From NCBI GenBank assembly GCA_958510875.1, contig OY294071.1, positions 34,192,581 to 34,256,580 on the forward strand: a stretch of DNA of 64,000 nt, in the 5' to 3' direction. Numbering within the stretch: the stretch's first letter is position 1; every line of letters begins with the position of its first letter. Source of the DNA: Endomychus coccineus (Eukaryota > Arthropoda > Insecta > Coleoptera > Endomychidae). This document shows positions 49,795-58,871 of this stretch, one piece after another. The position numbers and the translations under genes are program-made. The notes under the pieces were generated by a model. The model searched no databases. It was not told where the DNA came from and saw nothing but the letters and a program-made list of their open reading frames with translations.

Positions 49795-50225
49795 CTTCCT
49801 TTTCGTATACATCCCATCGTTTCCCTTTTATACAGAGGTCCATCTTTTTTCATCTCGTGTAACAATTATCTTCAACACATCTTCTAAGTTTTCTCCACAA
49901 AGCTCCAGTACGCTGGCGCTGAAGATCTGAGTTGTTTGGGAACTAGCATTGCACTAACTTTAATTATGCTCAAATGTTCATTGATGATTTGGCGAATGCT
50001 CAATACGAGATCATCAACAAGGTCAATTTTGTTATTTGTCATCTTCCAAGGTATCGTGCCTTTTTCGTAACTGTTTGACCAATGTTTTAACACCGATTGA
50101 GACTGCATTTTAACCGTACACCCCATCTACCCGCTCTTTGATGCTTTGAGGAGAATGACCCACTCGAGTAAGAAATTTGATAACAGCTCGATACTCAATT
50201 TCCGTGACCTCTAACATCGTGATAA
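49795..50225 (-). pseudogene. Mariner-like transposase fragment
   Basis: On the minus strand, from 50215: EYRAVIKFLTRVGHSPQSIK (first helix-turn-helix of mariner transposases), then SVLKHWSNSYEKGT, DDLVLSIRQIINEHLSIIKV, SAMLVPKQL (second helix-turn-helix region, pattern SARWVPRLL) and, after frame changes, TRDEKRWTSV, which corresponds to the TMDETWxH block holding the first catalytic Asp. The linker between the helices is shortened and the catalytic domain ends soon after, so it is a truncated relic. Family assignment rests on the order of these blocks. Confidence 0.7.
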
Positions 50226-51234
50226 GAAAACTAACTAGCGTTCTTTCCAATGCTAATAAGGTTTCAACTTGTTGGGTTATTAGTTAGACCCGCTGCGATA
50301 CCTGGATCTGTGTCAGGCCATAATTTTTGGCGCTGCCCTCTTGAAAGTAGAATTAAAGTGAATTAACTTAACTTTTTTATGTAATACATGAATAAGTATC
50401 ATAGATTCTAATTAGTTATGAATGTAATAGAACACAGTTCCACATCACAGTAATGGTTTCATAGAACTTCAGGGGAATTATGTTGTTGAAAGTCGGTTGT
50501 TTAACAAAAAAAAACACTTGCAAGTCACGTTACAATTCAAGTCACATTATTAATAAAATTTATAATTCTATTGTTCTAAAAACAAAGTAGGCTAAGCGAT
50601 GAGAATCTCTTGGAAAGAAGACTTGATGTAGAACAAACTCCGTGAAATGTTTCCGTAATTGTATTTTCAGTGTAATAGTAATATAGTGCGAAGGTTGTAA
50701 AGTACGTGGGCTAGATCAGTTCTCTAGCTGTAGCAATAATATAACAAGTAGGGGAGAACCTTAGGTCAGTAATAGACGACAGTTAGGTATTGTGACAATA
50801 TGCCGACGCGTGGACAGATTTCCTAGCTAGGAGAGAGAAGAGAGTATCTTTATCTCGCCTGTGACTGTGACCTACTTTTAATCCAGGTCATTCTATTCGC
50901 TTCTTGCCTCGTTCAGCTACACTGATTTGTCCCAGAAAACTCAACTGAACAATTTGCTAATTTAAATAATGTATAATAATTGCCATTTTATTTAACTGTC
51001 GCTTACAGTGAGAAACATTTCTCTAAATTATGTCATATAATTGTATATTGAAATATTTACCAGTTGGATGTGTTACATTATATGAATGAACAATGGTATG
51101 TGGGTTTGAAATTGATGAAAAAAATAGAATGATACAAAAATATAGAATTAATGATCGCAATGTGAAGTATTCAAACAGCTACAGCATCCTTTTTAGTTTA
51201 TATACCATTTACATTTTCTTATACCTACTTTGAG
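50226..51234. other. No gene recognised
   Basis: AT-rich, nothing identifiable. Confidence 0.4.
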
Positions 51235-52345
51235 TACACGAGAGGGAAACCTATATGTTCGAAAAACATCGTGTGAGCCAGCAGTGGAATATAGGGAGAG
51301 GAGATAGGCATTCGTATTTTTCTTAAAGGTTTGGAGGTTATAGGCAAATATCGCTGTTCGTTAAAAAAATGAGCTCTGCTAGGAAGAGGCAGGTCTCGAG
51401 TTTGACAATGAAGTGGTGACTAGTTTGAGCTCGTCTAGTCCGTCGATCTGGAATCTCTCGTGGTGGAGCAACAGACGCGATTTCTGATCAACACCGACCA
51501 TGGAAATATCTATAGAAAAGGGAGAAATCTCTCACCTTTCTGTGATTTTTTAGATAGGTCAATGAACTCGTAAGTATGACATCATCAATCAAACGAATGG
51601 CTCTCTTCTGGATATAATCCAAGAGCTCCAGCGTATGTTTCGGAGCCGCACTCCAAACATGTGAACAGTACTCCAGGACAGGTCGAAACTGTGCTTTGTA
51701 GATTATGAGGAGCTGCTGGGATGTAAAGTAGCTCTTAGCACGGAATAGAAAACCAAGTTTTTTTAAAGCGGTGAACCCAACATGATCGTCCCATGTAAGG
51801 GTGCTGTTGGTGGTGATCCCGAGCATTGTTATGGAAAACTTCATAGGAATAGTTGTACCTCACATACTCATATTAGGGATTGTGGCATCCGCCTTCCTGG
51901 AGAAGACGCAAGCTTGAGTTTTGGTTGCATTAAATTGTACTAGATTATCAGATCCCCATTTCGAAATCTATGTTAGATCTCTATTAATTGCGTCAACCTG
52001 TCCCTTTCTTGCTCCTCTGGCTTCATCATTGGATGATTTGGTGGCTCTAGATGAGAAAGCGGTATGAAGTGTACTATCATCAGCAAAGCTGTGGACGAGA
52101 CAAGTGGTCACTTGCAGCACATCGTTGATACGGAGCAGAAACAAAGTTGGTGCCAAGACATATCCCCGTGGAACACCAGCGTTGATAGCCATTGTATCGG
52201 AAATTACTCCGTTAACCACCATATGGAGTAATTTATCTGTGAGAAAATTCGAGTTGAGGCGGCTAACCATATGACGAAAGTTTTCCAAGAATGCTTTGGT
52301 GCCAGACTCGGTCAAATGCTTTGGCGATATCCAATGATACAGCTA
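51235..52345 (-). pseudogene. LINE A (jockey-like), best RT copy, motif A to 3' end
   Basis: On the minus strand: motif A (LAVSLDIAKAFDRVWH-type, broken frame at about 52330), ENFRHMVSRLNSNFLTDKLL, motif B (AGVPRGYVLAPTLFLLRIND), the intact catalytic motif HSFADDSTLHTAFSSR, the post-catalytic region, the late region (KLGFLFRAKSYFTSQQLLII, VLEYCSHVWSAAPKHTLELL, IQKRAIRLIDDV) and the C-terminal tail. Frames are broken near 51960, 51850 and 51490. This copy keeps the full order of RT motifs and defines the family. Motif B has GVPRGY where GVPQGS/C is usual. Confidence 0.84.
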
Positions 52346-52499
52346 GAGATTTTCCATATTTTCCAATTACATATTAACAACTTGTGAATAAAAATTTGGG
52401 GAATCAATATTGAGAGATCGGAACACTCAATTTGTATGAAGTTTAAAAATTACCATTTACTCTACGTTTTAAAGGTTGAATTAGTATTTGATAAACTGA

Positions 52500-52740
52500 G
52501 AGTTTCTCTAGTCGGTTGGCGATCGCTGGATTGGCCACCGAGATCATCGGATCTCACTCCCCTAGATTTTTATCTTTGTGATGCATGAATTCGTTGGTTT
52601 ATGCTATGAAAGTGGACACAAGGGATGCGCTACTAGATCGCATTCTTAATGCTGCTGCGTTAATAAGTGTGTCGAAGTGGGTGATGTTTTCGAAAATTTG
52701 TTGTGAATTAATGCTATCAATGAGCATTTCTCAATCGATC
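52500..52740 (+). pseudogene. Tc1/mariner-superfamily transposase C-terminal fragment
   Basis: The translation LDWPPRSSDLTPLDFYLCDA contains the conserved WPxRSPDLTPLDFxLW block of Tc1/mariner-superfamily transposases, which carries the last catalytic acidic residue. After a frame change it continues MNSLVYAMKVDTRDALLDRI and LNAAALI, the usual C-terminus. Only this last tenth of the gene is present, next to but opposite in strand from LINE A. Confidence 0.72.
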
Positions 52741-53644
52741 TAGACTATTTTTGACAAGATTTCTGGGCATGTTTGTGTGTATGTGAAGACGATTACACCG
52801 TTCCTATTGGTCCATATGGATTTGAAATTTTGCAGACCGCTTTAAAATGTGAAAATAGGAAATCTATTGTTTTTGAGCGCGGTATACCCGTTTCGGGTGA
52901 TATTTTTGACATTTCTAAAATAAAATTTTGGTATTTTATTATGTTTTCTGGCTATAAATATATGTCACACATACATATTTAACTTGTATAAGTGTCCGAA
53001 ATTCACATTTTAACATTCAAGAGACGTCATCAATGTCTATTTTATGTTTTTATTCTGTAGTACATTTTGATAGTTCATGTGACAGCAAGTATCAGTATAA
53101 AATAAGGTTATATTATAGTGTGAATAATTACGAAAGTCGATCTAATAGCAGGTGTCAGTACGAAACATAGAGTTGTGAAATACATTATGTAGATCATTTA
53201 GATAAAATTTCAATGTAACATAGAGTATAATTTAACGTATTTCATTTGTCGTTTCTAAATCATTTCCAATATAGTTTCTATTCCTACAATCATTTACATT
53301 TGACCCGCATGAGTCCATAAAATTATTTCTCTAACAAAAAAGATGAAGTCACGTGATAAATTGATCGCAGCTTTCTCCCCTTCATGGGATAATTAAAATT
53401 AACAGATTCTATCCTTAAATGTCACAGGAATTTACCTGTTCAATGTAGTGAATATTACATGAGTTTCCAAAGTGAATTTTCGAAATTTCTAATGTACATT
53501 AAACAAAGAGATGCTACTTATCTTCTAGAAAGAGGTACTTGGATTGAATAAGATAACCTCCAAGAAAATTCAATCCTCCAATTTTGACCATAAGCATCGA
53601 AAGTAAATCATTCAGGACTGATTTGAAGCGGAAACGTCTCAATC
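52741..53644. other. No gene recognised
   Basis: AT-rich. Nothing identifiable beyond the transposase remnant. Confidence 0.4.
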
Positions 53645-54130
53645 CAAAAGGTTTTCTAGGTTAAGGTTAGGTTCCTTGTGAGTGGACCGCCTATACTGCG
53701 ACCATTTGGTCTATTTGTCGTCCATCTCTAATTATAGATCACCCAGCAAGTTCTTCAGCCTTTTCAGAAAGCCAATGATCTGGCTGGTTGAAGTTTTGTT
53801 CAGATATTCTGGTCGGAGATAGGCCTTACCAGACATCTCAGATCTGATTTTTCCCCAAGCTGAGTATTCACAGAGAACGTTTTCTGCCATTTCCTCATCC
53901 TCAAGCCGACATTGACCGTCTTACACTATGCCAAGTCTGGTAGTGTTCTCTGTATAGACCAATTAGAGTTTAACCTGCTTTGCTCTGGATGTATGTTAGC
54001 CCTTGTTTCCGGAGGGTTTAGAATGCCCGAGTGGCTGGGTATAGAAGTCCGGGTCATTTTACTCTTGTTGCCTAAGCATGCAATAGCTGCTTTGACAGTT
54101 GGATACCGTTCTTAAATTGCAACGCTTTGA
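53645..54130 (-). pseudogene. LINE E (RNase H-bearing) C-terminal knuckle and 3' end
   Basis: On the minus strand: QCRLEDEEMAENVLCEYSAW (zinc-knuckle pattern CRxxxEEEETxEHVLCEC, partly lost), then GKAYLRPEYLNKTSTSQIIG, FLKRLKNLLGDL and a stop. The 3' untranslated part ends in CCTAACCTTAACCTAACC (53655-53673). It is a different family from B, B2 and C, related to them by the position and form of the knuckle. It is strongly 5'-truncated. Confidence 0.55.
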
Positions 54131-54240
54131 GCTAACTCTCCTGTACAGCTAGGTGACATATACCTCTGCTTGGAAAATGGTTCCATAAACACTGAGAGTA
54201 ACAGATAGTTCAGTCTTCGTATTGGAAACATACATTCTGG

Positions 54241-55220
54241 CATCATCATCATCATCATCACTTGAAAGGAGGGAGATTAGCTCCCAAATGAACTTATGCC
54301 ACTTAGTTGAGCCCATTGTGTGCCCCGTGATCAGAAGCCTATTCTATTCTGGCAGGTTTGTGGATCTCCAGAAATCCAGAATATTGGCAATGTTTCCATA
54401 AGTTTTTCTGGGAGCAGTTTTGATTCTCCGAAGTGTCGTGCCTGAGGGATGCTAATGCTGGGCATTCCAACAGGATGTGAGAGCTGCCTCTCTGCATTTC
54501 CTACATATTGGGCCATCTGTGATGACCGTGGTGTGCAGGTGTTTGTTAAGACGACAGTGACCGGTTAGGATTCCTGTCATCTCTCTGATGTCTCTTCTGT
54601 TCAGAGAAAGGAGCTTCTTTGAGAGCCTAGGCACAGGCTCTTTGATAAAGAGCTTGGTCTGTCTCATGCGTGGTGATTCTCGCCACAGTTCAGACCACTC
54701 TTTATTCAGTTGTTCCAGAAGGGCGTCCTCGCAATTTGATAAAGCGACCATTGGTTCGGGCGCTAGACGACCCTCGCCTGGCCAGAGAGTCGCCAATTGG
54801 CTGGGATCATGCTATTTTGCTTCATTTCTAGTACGGGGCATTCAGAGATTGCCTCACTCAAAATCGATGAGTGTCCAAGAGAGTAGTGCATTTTGGTCCA
54901 GTGGCCTAGTCCATTTAACCTATACGCTGTTCTCATGGCCTACCCATGCAAGCCGCTGCAGTCGCTCCAGGGGCTGCTGGGAAATACCACTCCTTGTCTC
55001 CGACCACTACACTACCCCAGCATAGGTAACCATAGTCCTGATCACTGCGGTATAGATCCAATGAAGAATCTTCAGCAGTAATCCCCATGTGCTGCTGAAA
55101 GCTCTTCTGCAGCCCAATATGACTCACTCGATATTAGTGGGGTTCGCGTCAGGTCAGCTTAGAGTCTAGGATCACTCCCAGAAACTTCACCGATCCTCTG
55201 AATTGCAGGACCTTGCTAGA
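54241..55220 (-). pseudogene. LINE B2 (RNase H-bearing) fragment with (CAT)n/(ATG)n 3' tail
   Basis: The 3' tail is a CAT repeat on the plus strand (54241-54261). Reading the minus strand: RT thumb (GSVKFLGVILDSKLT), ACRRAFQQHMGI in broken frame, YGYLCWGSVVVGDKEWY, a deletion, part of the RNase H region, then a well-preserved C-terminus (WRESPRMRQTKLFIKEPVPR, LSKKLLSLNRRDIREMTGIL, TGHCRLNKHLHTTVI) and a knuckle starting CRKCRE that is broken by a frameshift. Same family as the copies at 7.15 and 48.6 kb. Confidence 0.78.
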
Positions 55221-55358
55221 GAAACATTTCATTAATCGAAATCATCTATTCTTTTCTAAATTACATGGAAACACTAATTGACAATTTTTGATAAAGATTA
55301 TAAACAGTTATCGAAACGTCAAAGAGAAGAACCAAAATACCAAGAAACCATAACATGT

Positions 55359-55614
55359 AATCGAATTCTCCGCTCCGGCAGAGAAGAACATAGTCTTGTA
55401 AGAGGAGGAAAAATGGACAAAATATCAAGATCTCCTGTTCGAACTCCGCACGCTATACCCAGGCCACAAGGTCGTATTAGTGGTTCTGATCATCGGTGTT
55501 TTGGGCGGAATTCGGTCTTCGCTGCGTTCAAACTTGAAGATCATTCCGGCCTGTAGGAACTCGGCGCAGATCTTGATAGACCGGATGCAAAAGGCAGTCA
55601 TTCTGGGTTCAATT

Positions 55615-55616
<2 letters not shown>
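55359..55616 (+). pseudogene. RLE-type LINE internal fragment, inverted relative to the main copy
   Basis: This plus-strand stretch is nearly identical to 56178-56435 read in reverse: it encodes the restriction-like-endonuclease end and C-terminal tail (EEKWTKYQDLLFELRTLYPG in broken frame, SLRSNLKIIPACRNSAQIL). It stops short of the C-terminus, where a (TA)n tract begins at 55617. It therefore pairs with the minus-strand LINE as a second, outer inverted repeat around the 138-bp palindrome. Confidence 0.85.

Positions 55617-55661
<45 letters not shown>
55617..55661. repeat. (TA)n microsatellite
   Basis: About 45 bp of uninterrupted AT repeats between the inverted RLE LINE fragment and the palindrome at 55689. 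Confidence 0.97.
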
Positions 55662-55662
<1 letters not shown>

Positions 55663-55688
55663 TGCTTCAGGTTTCCGCGGGCGTTGTA

Positions 55689-55980
55689 TGCTGTATTGGG
55701 TTGCCGGGATATACTCCGCGTTGTCGTAGATTGGTTTCGATAGAAACCGTTGATATGACGACGTTTCGGCACAATCTCATGTGCCATCTTCAGGTCTTCT
55801 CTTCAGGGCTGCTGCTCTGCTTCGAGATCAGTTTCAAGTTAACTCGAAGCAGAGCAGCAGCCCTGAAGAGAAGACCTGAAGATGGCACATGAGATTGTGC
55901 CGAAACGTCGTCATATCAACGGTTTCTATCGAAACCAATCTACGACAACGCGGAGTATATCCCGGCAACCCAATACAGCA
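55689..55980. repeat. Palindrome A: perfect 138-bp inverted repeat, 16-bp spacer
   Basis: The left arm (55689-55826) and right arm (55843-55980) are exact reverse complements by my base-by-base comparison; the spacer is 55827-55842. Each arm read outward from the centre begins CTCGAAGCAGAGCAGCAGCC and ends CAATACAGCA, followed on the right by (TA)8. Each arm contains a CTGAAGA-hairpin-GAAAC motif and a second small hairpin. The arrangement equals two copies of one ~138-nt unit inserted head to head. Perfect arms mean either a very recent origin or an assembly artefact. Confidence 0.95.
55876..55912 (+). ncRNA. Hammerhead-like core in palindrome A (also on the other strand)
   Basis: CTGAAGA (55876-55882), one unpaired T, a stem GGCAC/GTGCC with an 8-nt loop (55884-55901), GAAAC (55902-55906), then GTCGTC. 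The last bases allow a two-pair stem III (AC...GT) with a GUC cleavage triplet ending at 55912. This matches the hammerhead consensus CUGANGA-stem II-GAAA-stem III-UH, except for one extra U before stem II. I find no convincing stem I, so activity is doubtful. Because the arms are perfect, the mirror copy lies on the minus strand of the left arm (55757-55793). Confidence 0.5.
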
Positions 55981-55996
55981 TATATATATATATATA
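55981..55996. repeat. (TA)8 tract
   Basis: Short TA run joining palindrome A to the poly(T) that is the poly(A) tail of the minus-strand RLE LINE. Confidence 0.95.
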
Positions 55997-55997
55997 C

Positions 55998-58221
55998 TTT
56001 TTTTTTTTTTTTTTTTTTTTTTTACATTCAAACCTGGTCGGGGCTGCTGCGAGCTCCGACGACATCGCAGCAGTCGCGCCAGAAAAACCTAAAAGGCGGT
56101 TAACCGAAGCTACTCCTCCCCACCGGTCGGTAAGTAGCTTCAGGTTCCTAAATCGTGTGCCCTAAGTATTCTAATTGAACCCAGAATGACTGCCTTTTGC
56201 ATCCGGTCTATCAAGATCTGCGCCGAGTTCCTACAGGCCGGAATGATCTTCAAGTTTGAACGCAGCGAAGACCGAATTCCGCCCAAAACACCGATGATCA
56301 GAACCACTAATACGACCTTGTGGCCTGGGTATAGCGTGCGGAGCTCGAACAGGAGATCTTGATATTTTGTCCATTTTTCCTCCTCTTTCAAGACTATGTT
56401 CTTCTCTGCCGGAGCGGAGAATTCGATGACATACATAGTCTTGATTAGTTTATCGAGGAGGACAACGTCAGGCCTATTTGCTTGTATGGACCTGACGGTC
56501 GGAAACGGATAATTCCAGAAGATCTGGCATTTTTCGTTTCCGACAACGGACTCAATATCTCCTGGCATGTAAGGCAGCACCGGCTCTTGGTCTATTCCGT
56601 ACGAGTGCCTTAGATGGTAATACAGCACCCGTAGGGCCGCATTATGGCGATGGGTGTACGCCGAGGCCGCTTTTGCCGGACATGCCGACAGAAGGTGGAA
56701 AAGCGTCTCAGGCACCTTTCGACAGGCCCTGCAGCTGACATCAGGGACCTGCACACCCATCACATTGCGGCGATAGACCAAGGTGTTAATTACGCCATCT
56801 TGGCAAGCTGCGGTAAATCCCTCAGTCTCGGATGTAAGCCCGGCTGACCTTAGGTAGCCGAAGGTCAGCCTAGTTGACAAGCCGAGCGTTTCGATGTTTC
56901 GATAGAAAACACCGTGTATCGGCTTGTCAACATGCCGCCTGAGCGTAAGATCTTGCTCCGCGGCATTTATCTGGGCTTTCAGGCGAGAAGGTAGGAGCTC
57001 GAGGTTGCCCTCTAGTCGGCCTTCTCGACTGATCTGAAATTCGAGACCAAGTTCTTCCGCAGCTTTTTGTGCTGCCTTAACGATAAATGCCCCCACTCCG
57101 GCCAATTCGTGACTTTTAACAAGGCACAGGAGGGGGTCCGAGCTCCTAAGAACTTTACAAGCTATACTCAGAACCACACTTCGATGCAGACCCTCCAGAC
57201 TGAGGAGTCCCCTACCTCCCCGATGACGTGGGAGATAAATACGGGAAACGGACGATCTAGGATGCAAACTGTGATGGATATGCATCATTTTCCGGGTGTC
57301 TTTATCGAGTCTATGCAGCTCATCGACCGTCCATTTCACCACTCCAAAAGAGTGGAGCAGGACTGGAACGGCAAGCATATTTGTTGCAGACACCTTGTTC
57401 CCACTCGAAAGTTCGGAAGACCAAATCTTTCGAACAAGGTTTCTGTATTTGCCGCGGAGAGCCACCTTTACCTGGGAAGCGTCATAATTAGGACGCTGTT
57501 CAATTCCCAGGTATCGATAGGTCTCTCCAGCATCGAGGTGTTTAAAGATGCTTCCGTCGGCAAGCTGCATATTCTCGTACACTTCCGGAGATCGTCCTCT
57601 CCTCAAATGAAACACTGCGCATTTGTCCAATCCCAACTCCATGCCTACGGCTCGTGTATATTCCTGAACCACATTGAGAGATTGATGGAGGTTCTTCTCC
57701 CCAGAGGCATAAAGTTTCAAATCATCCACGTAAAATAAATGGGTGATCTGATGCCTCCGGTCGTTCGGTGGTCCAGAGTAATATCCATGAGTCCGTCTTA
57801 AAGCAATGGAGAGTGGCAGCAGTGAGATATTGAACAAGAGGGGACTCAAGGAGTCTCCTTGGAAAACTCCCCTCTTGAATGTTACCAACTCTGTCAAGAC
57901 TCGTCGTGTGCCTGATGTGATGGCAAAACGGGTCTTCCAGAGTGGCAACAGATGTTCTATGCATCTCACTAGTGGGGTAGGTACCGCAAGGCATTGGAGC
58001 AAGTATAATAATAGCTCATGTGATGTTGAATCAAATGCCTTGCGGTAGTCAATCCAGGCCATGGAAAGGTTGCGCTTGTAAAGTATAGAGTCCTGAGTGA
58101 TAGATCTATCTATCACCAGGTTCTCCCGGCAACCCTCCATCCCTTTCTTTGCCCCACGCTGCTCGCTGATGTTATTAACTACCGGACCGATCGATTTCAA
58201 CAACCTAGCATACAAGATACA

Positions 58222-58223
<2 letters not shown>
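55998..58223 (-). mobile_element. RLE-type (R2/R4/Dong-like) LINE, 5'-truncated, poly(A) tail
   Basis: Minus-strand element: the coding frame runs 58215-56140, followed by a 3' untranslated region of about 115 bp and 26 A residues (poly(T) at 55998-56023). Both ends touch TA microsatellites: (TA)8 just beyond the tail and about 75 bp of AT repeats at 58224-58298 immediately upstream. The 5' end is missing the N-terminal zinc-finger region typical of RLE LINEs. A second copy at 4990-5712 shares the 3' end, and an inverted fragment lies at 55359-55616. Confidence 0.85.
56140..58215 (-). CDS. RT and restriction-like endonuclease of an RLE LINE (open, N-terminally truncated)
   Basis: The frame is uninterrupted for 691 codons. 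RT motif A is WIDYRKAFDS (residues ~54-63), motif B GVFQGDSLSPLLF (~116-128) and the catalytic box is YVDD (~162-165), with conserved thumb sequence after it. A CCHC zinc knuckle CRACRK...FHLLSAC (~495-512) follows, then the endonuclease: RPDVVLLD (~581-588), MYVIEFSAPAEKNI and EKWTKYQDLLFEL. The knuckle followed by a PD-(D/E)XK-type nuclease at the C-terminus is diagnostic for RLE LINEs (R2, R4/Dong and relatives), which nick a target site and prime reverse transcription there. The annotated start is arbitrary: the frame is cut on its 5' side by the (TA)n tract, so roughly the N-terminal third is missing. I cannot tell R2 from R4/Dong with confidence. Confidence 0.88.
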   Translation of the reverse strand: MYARLLKSIGPVVNNISEQRGAKKGMEGCRENLVIDRSITQDSILYKRNLSMAWIDYRKAFDSTSHELLLYLLQCLAVPTPLVRCIEHLLPLWKTRFAITSGTRRVLTELVTFKRGVFQGDSLSPLLFNISLLPLSIALRRTHGYYSGPPNDRRHQITHLFYVDDLKLYASGEKNLHQSLNVVQEYTRAVGMELGLDKCAVFHLRRGRSPEVYENMQLADGSIFKHLDAGETYRYLGIEQRPNYDASQVKVALRGKYRNLVRKIWSSELSSGNKVSATNMLAVPVLLHSFGVVKWTVDELHRLDKDTRKMMHIHHSLHPRSSVSRIYLPRHRGGRGLLSLEGLHRSVVLSIACKVLRSSDPLLCLVKSHELAGVGAFIVKAAQKAAEELGLEFQISREGRLEGNLELLPSRLKAQINAAEQDLTLRRHVDKPIHGVFYRNIETLGLSTRLTFGYLRSAGLTSETEGFTAACQDGVINTLVYRRNVMGVQVPDVSCRACRKVPETLFHLLSACPAKAASAYTHRHNAALRVLYYHLRHSYGIDQEPVLPYMPGDIESVVGNEKCQIFWNYPFPTVRSIQANRPDVVLLDKLIKTMYVIEFSAPAEKNIVLKEEEKWTKYQDLLFELRTLYPGHKVVLVVLIIGVLGGIRSSLRSNLKIIPACRNSAQILIDRMQKAVILGSIRILRAHDLGT

Positions 58224-58298
<75 letters not shown>
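58224..58298. repeat. (TA)n microsatellite
   Basis: About 75 bp of AT repeats between the truncated LINE 5' end and palindrome B. Confidence 0.97.
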
Positions 58299-58302
<4 letters not shown>

Positions 58303-58304
58303 TA

Positions 58305-58523
58305 TGTAGAACTGGATTCTCGGGTATTGTCCGCGTTTTGTGGTTTCGGTCCTCAAAAGGACCAATTTCACGACGTTTCGGCAAAGTCGCCTAGATTTTC
58401 CAGACTCTACGGTCGAATCACCTGAAGATGGCAAATGCGACTTTGCCGAAACGTCGTGAAATTCGTCCTTTTGAGGACCGAAACCACACAACGCGGATCA
58501 ATACCCGAGAATCCAGTTCTACA
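58305..58523. repeat. Palindrome B: near-perfect ~86-bp inverted repeat, 46-bp centre
   Basis: Arms 58305-58390 and 58437-58523 are inverted copies with only three small differences. The centre (58391-58436) is present once and carries the CTGAAGA box. The unit is different in sequence from palindrome A but shares its order of parts: CTGAAGA-hairpin-GAAACGTCGT, a second hairpin, then ACAACGCGGA. Like A it is bounded by (TA)n on both sides (58224-58298 and 58554-58664). Confidence 0.92.
58422..58458 (+). ncRNA. Hammerhead-like core in palindrome B
   Basis: CTGAAGA (58422-58428), one T, stem GGCAAA/TTTGCC with loop TGCGAC (58430-58447), GAAAC (58448-58452), then GTCGTG. Compared with palindrome A the stem differs in sequence but still pairs. 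The position that would be the cleavage base is G (GUG), which the hammerhead rule excludes, so this copy is probably inactive. No stem I is visible. Confidence 0.45.
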
Positions 58524-58550
58524 CATTACGTCCGCGAGAACCTAAGAAGA

Positions 58551-58664
<114 letters not shown>

Positions 58665-58807
58665 AAGTTTAAAGTTTCTTTGCCTAATGCAATGCCACAA
58701 TTTCGTGTATGTAACTTAAGAGATATGGAATTAAATTTTCTGTATTATGAAGATAACTTAGATAATTTAACATAGGATTATAAAGATGAATAAACGTAAA
58801 AGATTGA

Positions 58808-58871
58808 ACCATAGGTGGGATTCGAACCCACATTTCTGGATTTCTAGTCCAGGGTGTTTTACCAAAGTGGT
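58808..58871 (-). other. tRNA-like sequence (serine-type anticodon AGA), degenerate
   Basis: On the minus strand an anticodon arm CTGGA-CTAGAAA-TCCAG (anticodon AGA) and a T arm GTGGG-TTCGAAT-CCCAC are perfect. The 3' acceptor strand CTATGGT pairs only partly with the 5' ACCACTT, and the D arm (TTTGGTAAAACACC) is shortened. At 64 nt it is too short for a functional tRNA and lacks the long variable arm of a real tRNA-Ser. It is best read as a tRNA pseudogene or the head of a tRNA-derived SINE. Confidence 0.6.

Noticed and set aside
53655..53675. A telomere array
   Set aside because: Only two imperfect TTAGG-like units are present.
57067..57738. A 223-codon plus-strand frame
   Set aside because: It lies antisense to the RT gene with clear RT motifs on the minus strand; it is a shadow frame.
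58808..58871. Functional tRNA-Ser(AGA) gene
   Set aside because: 64 nt, shortened D arm, mismatched acceptor and no long variable arm.
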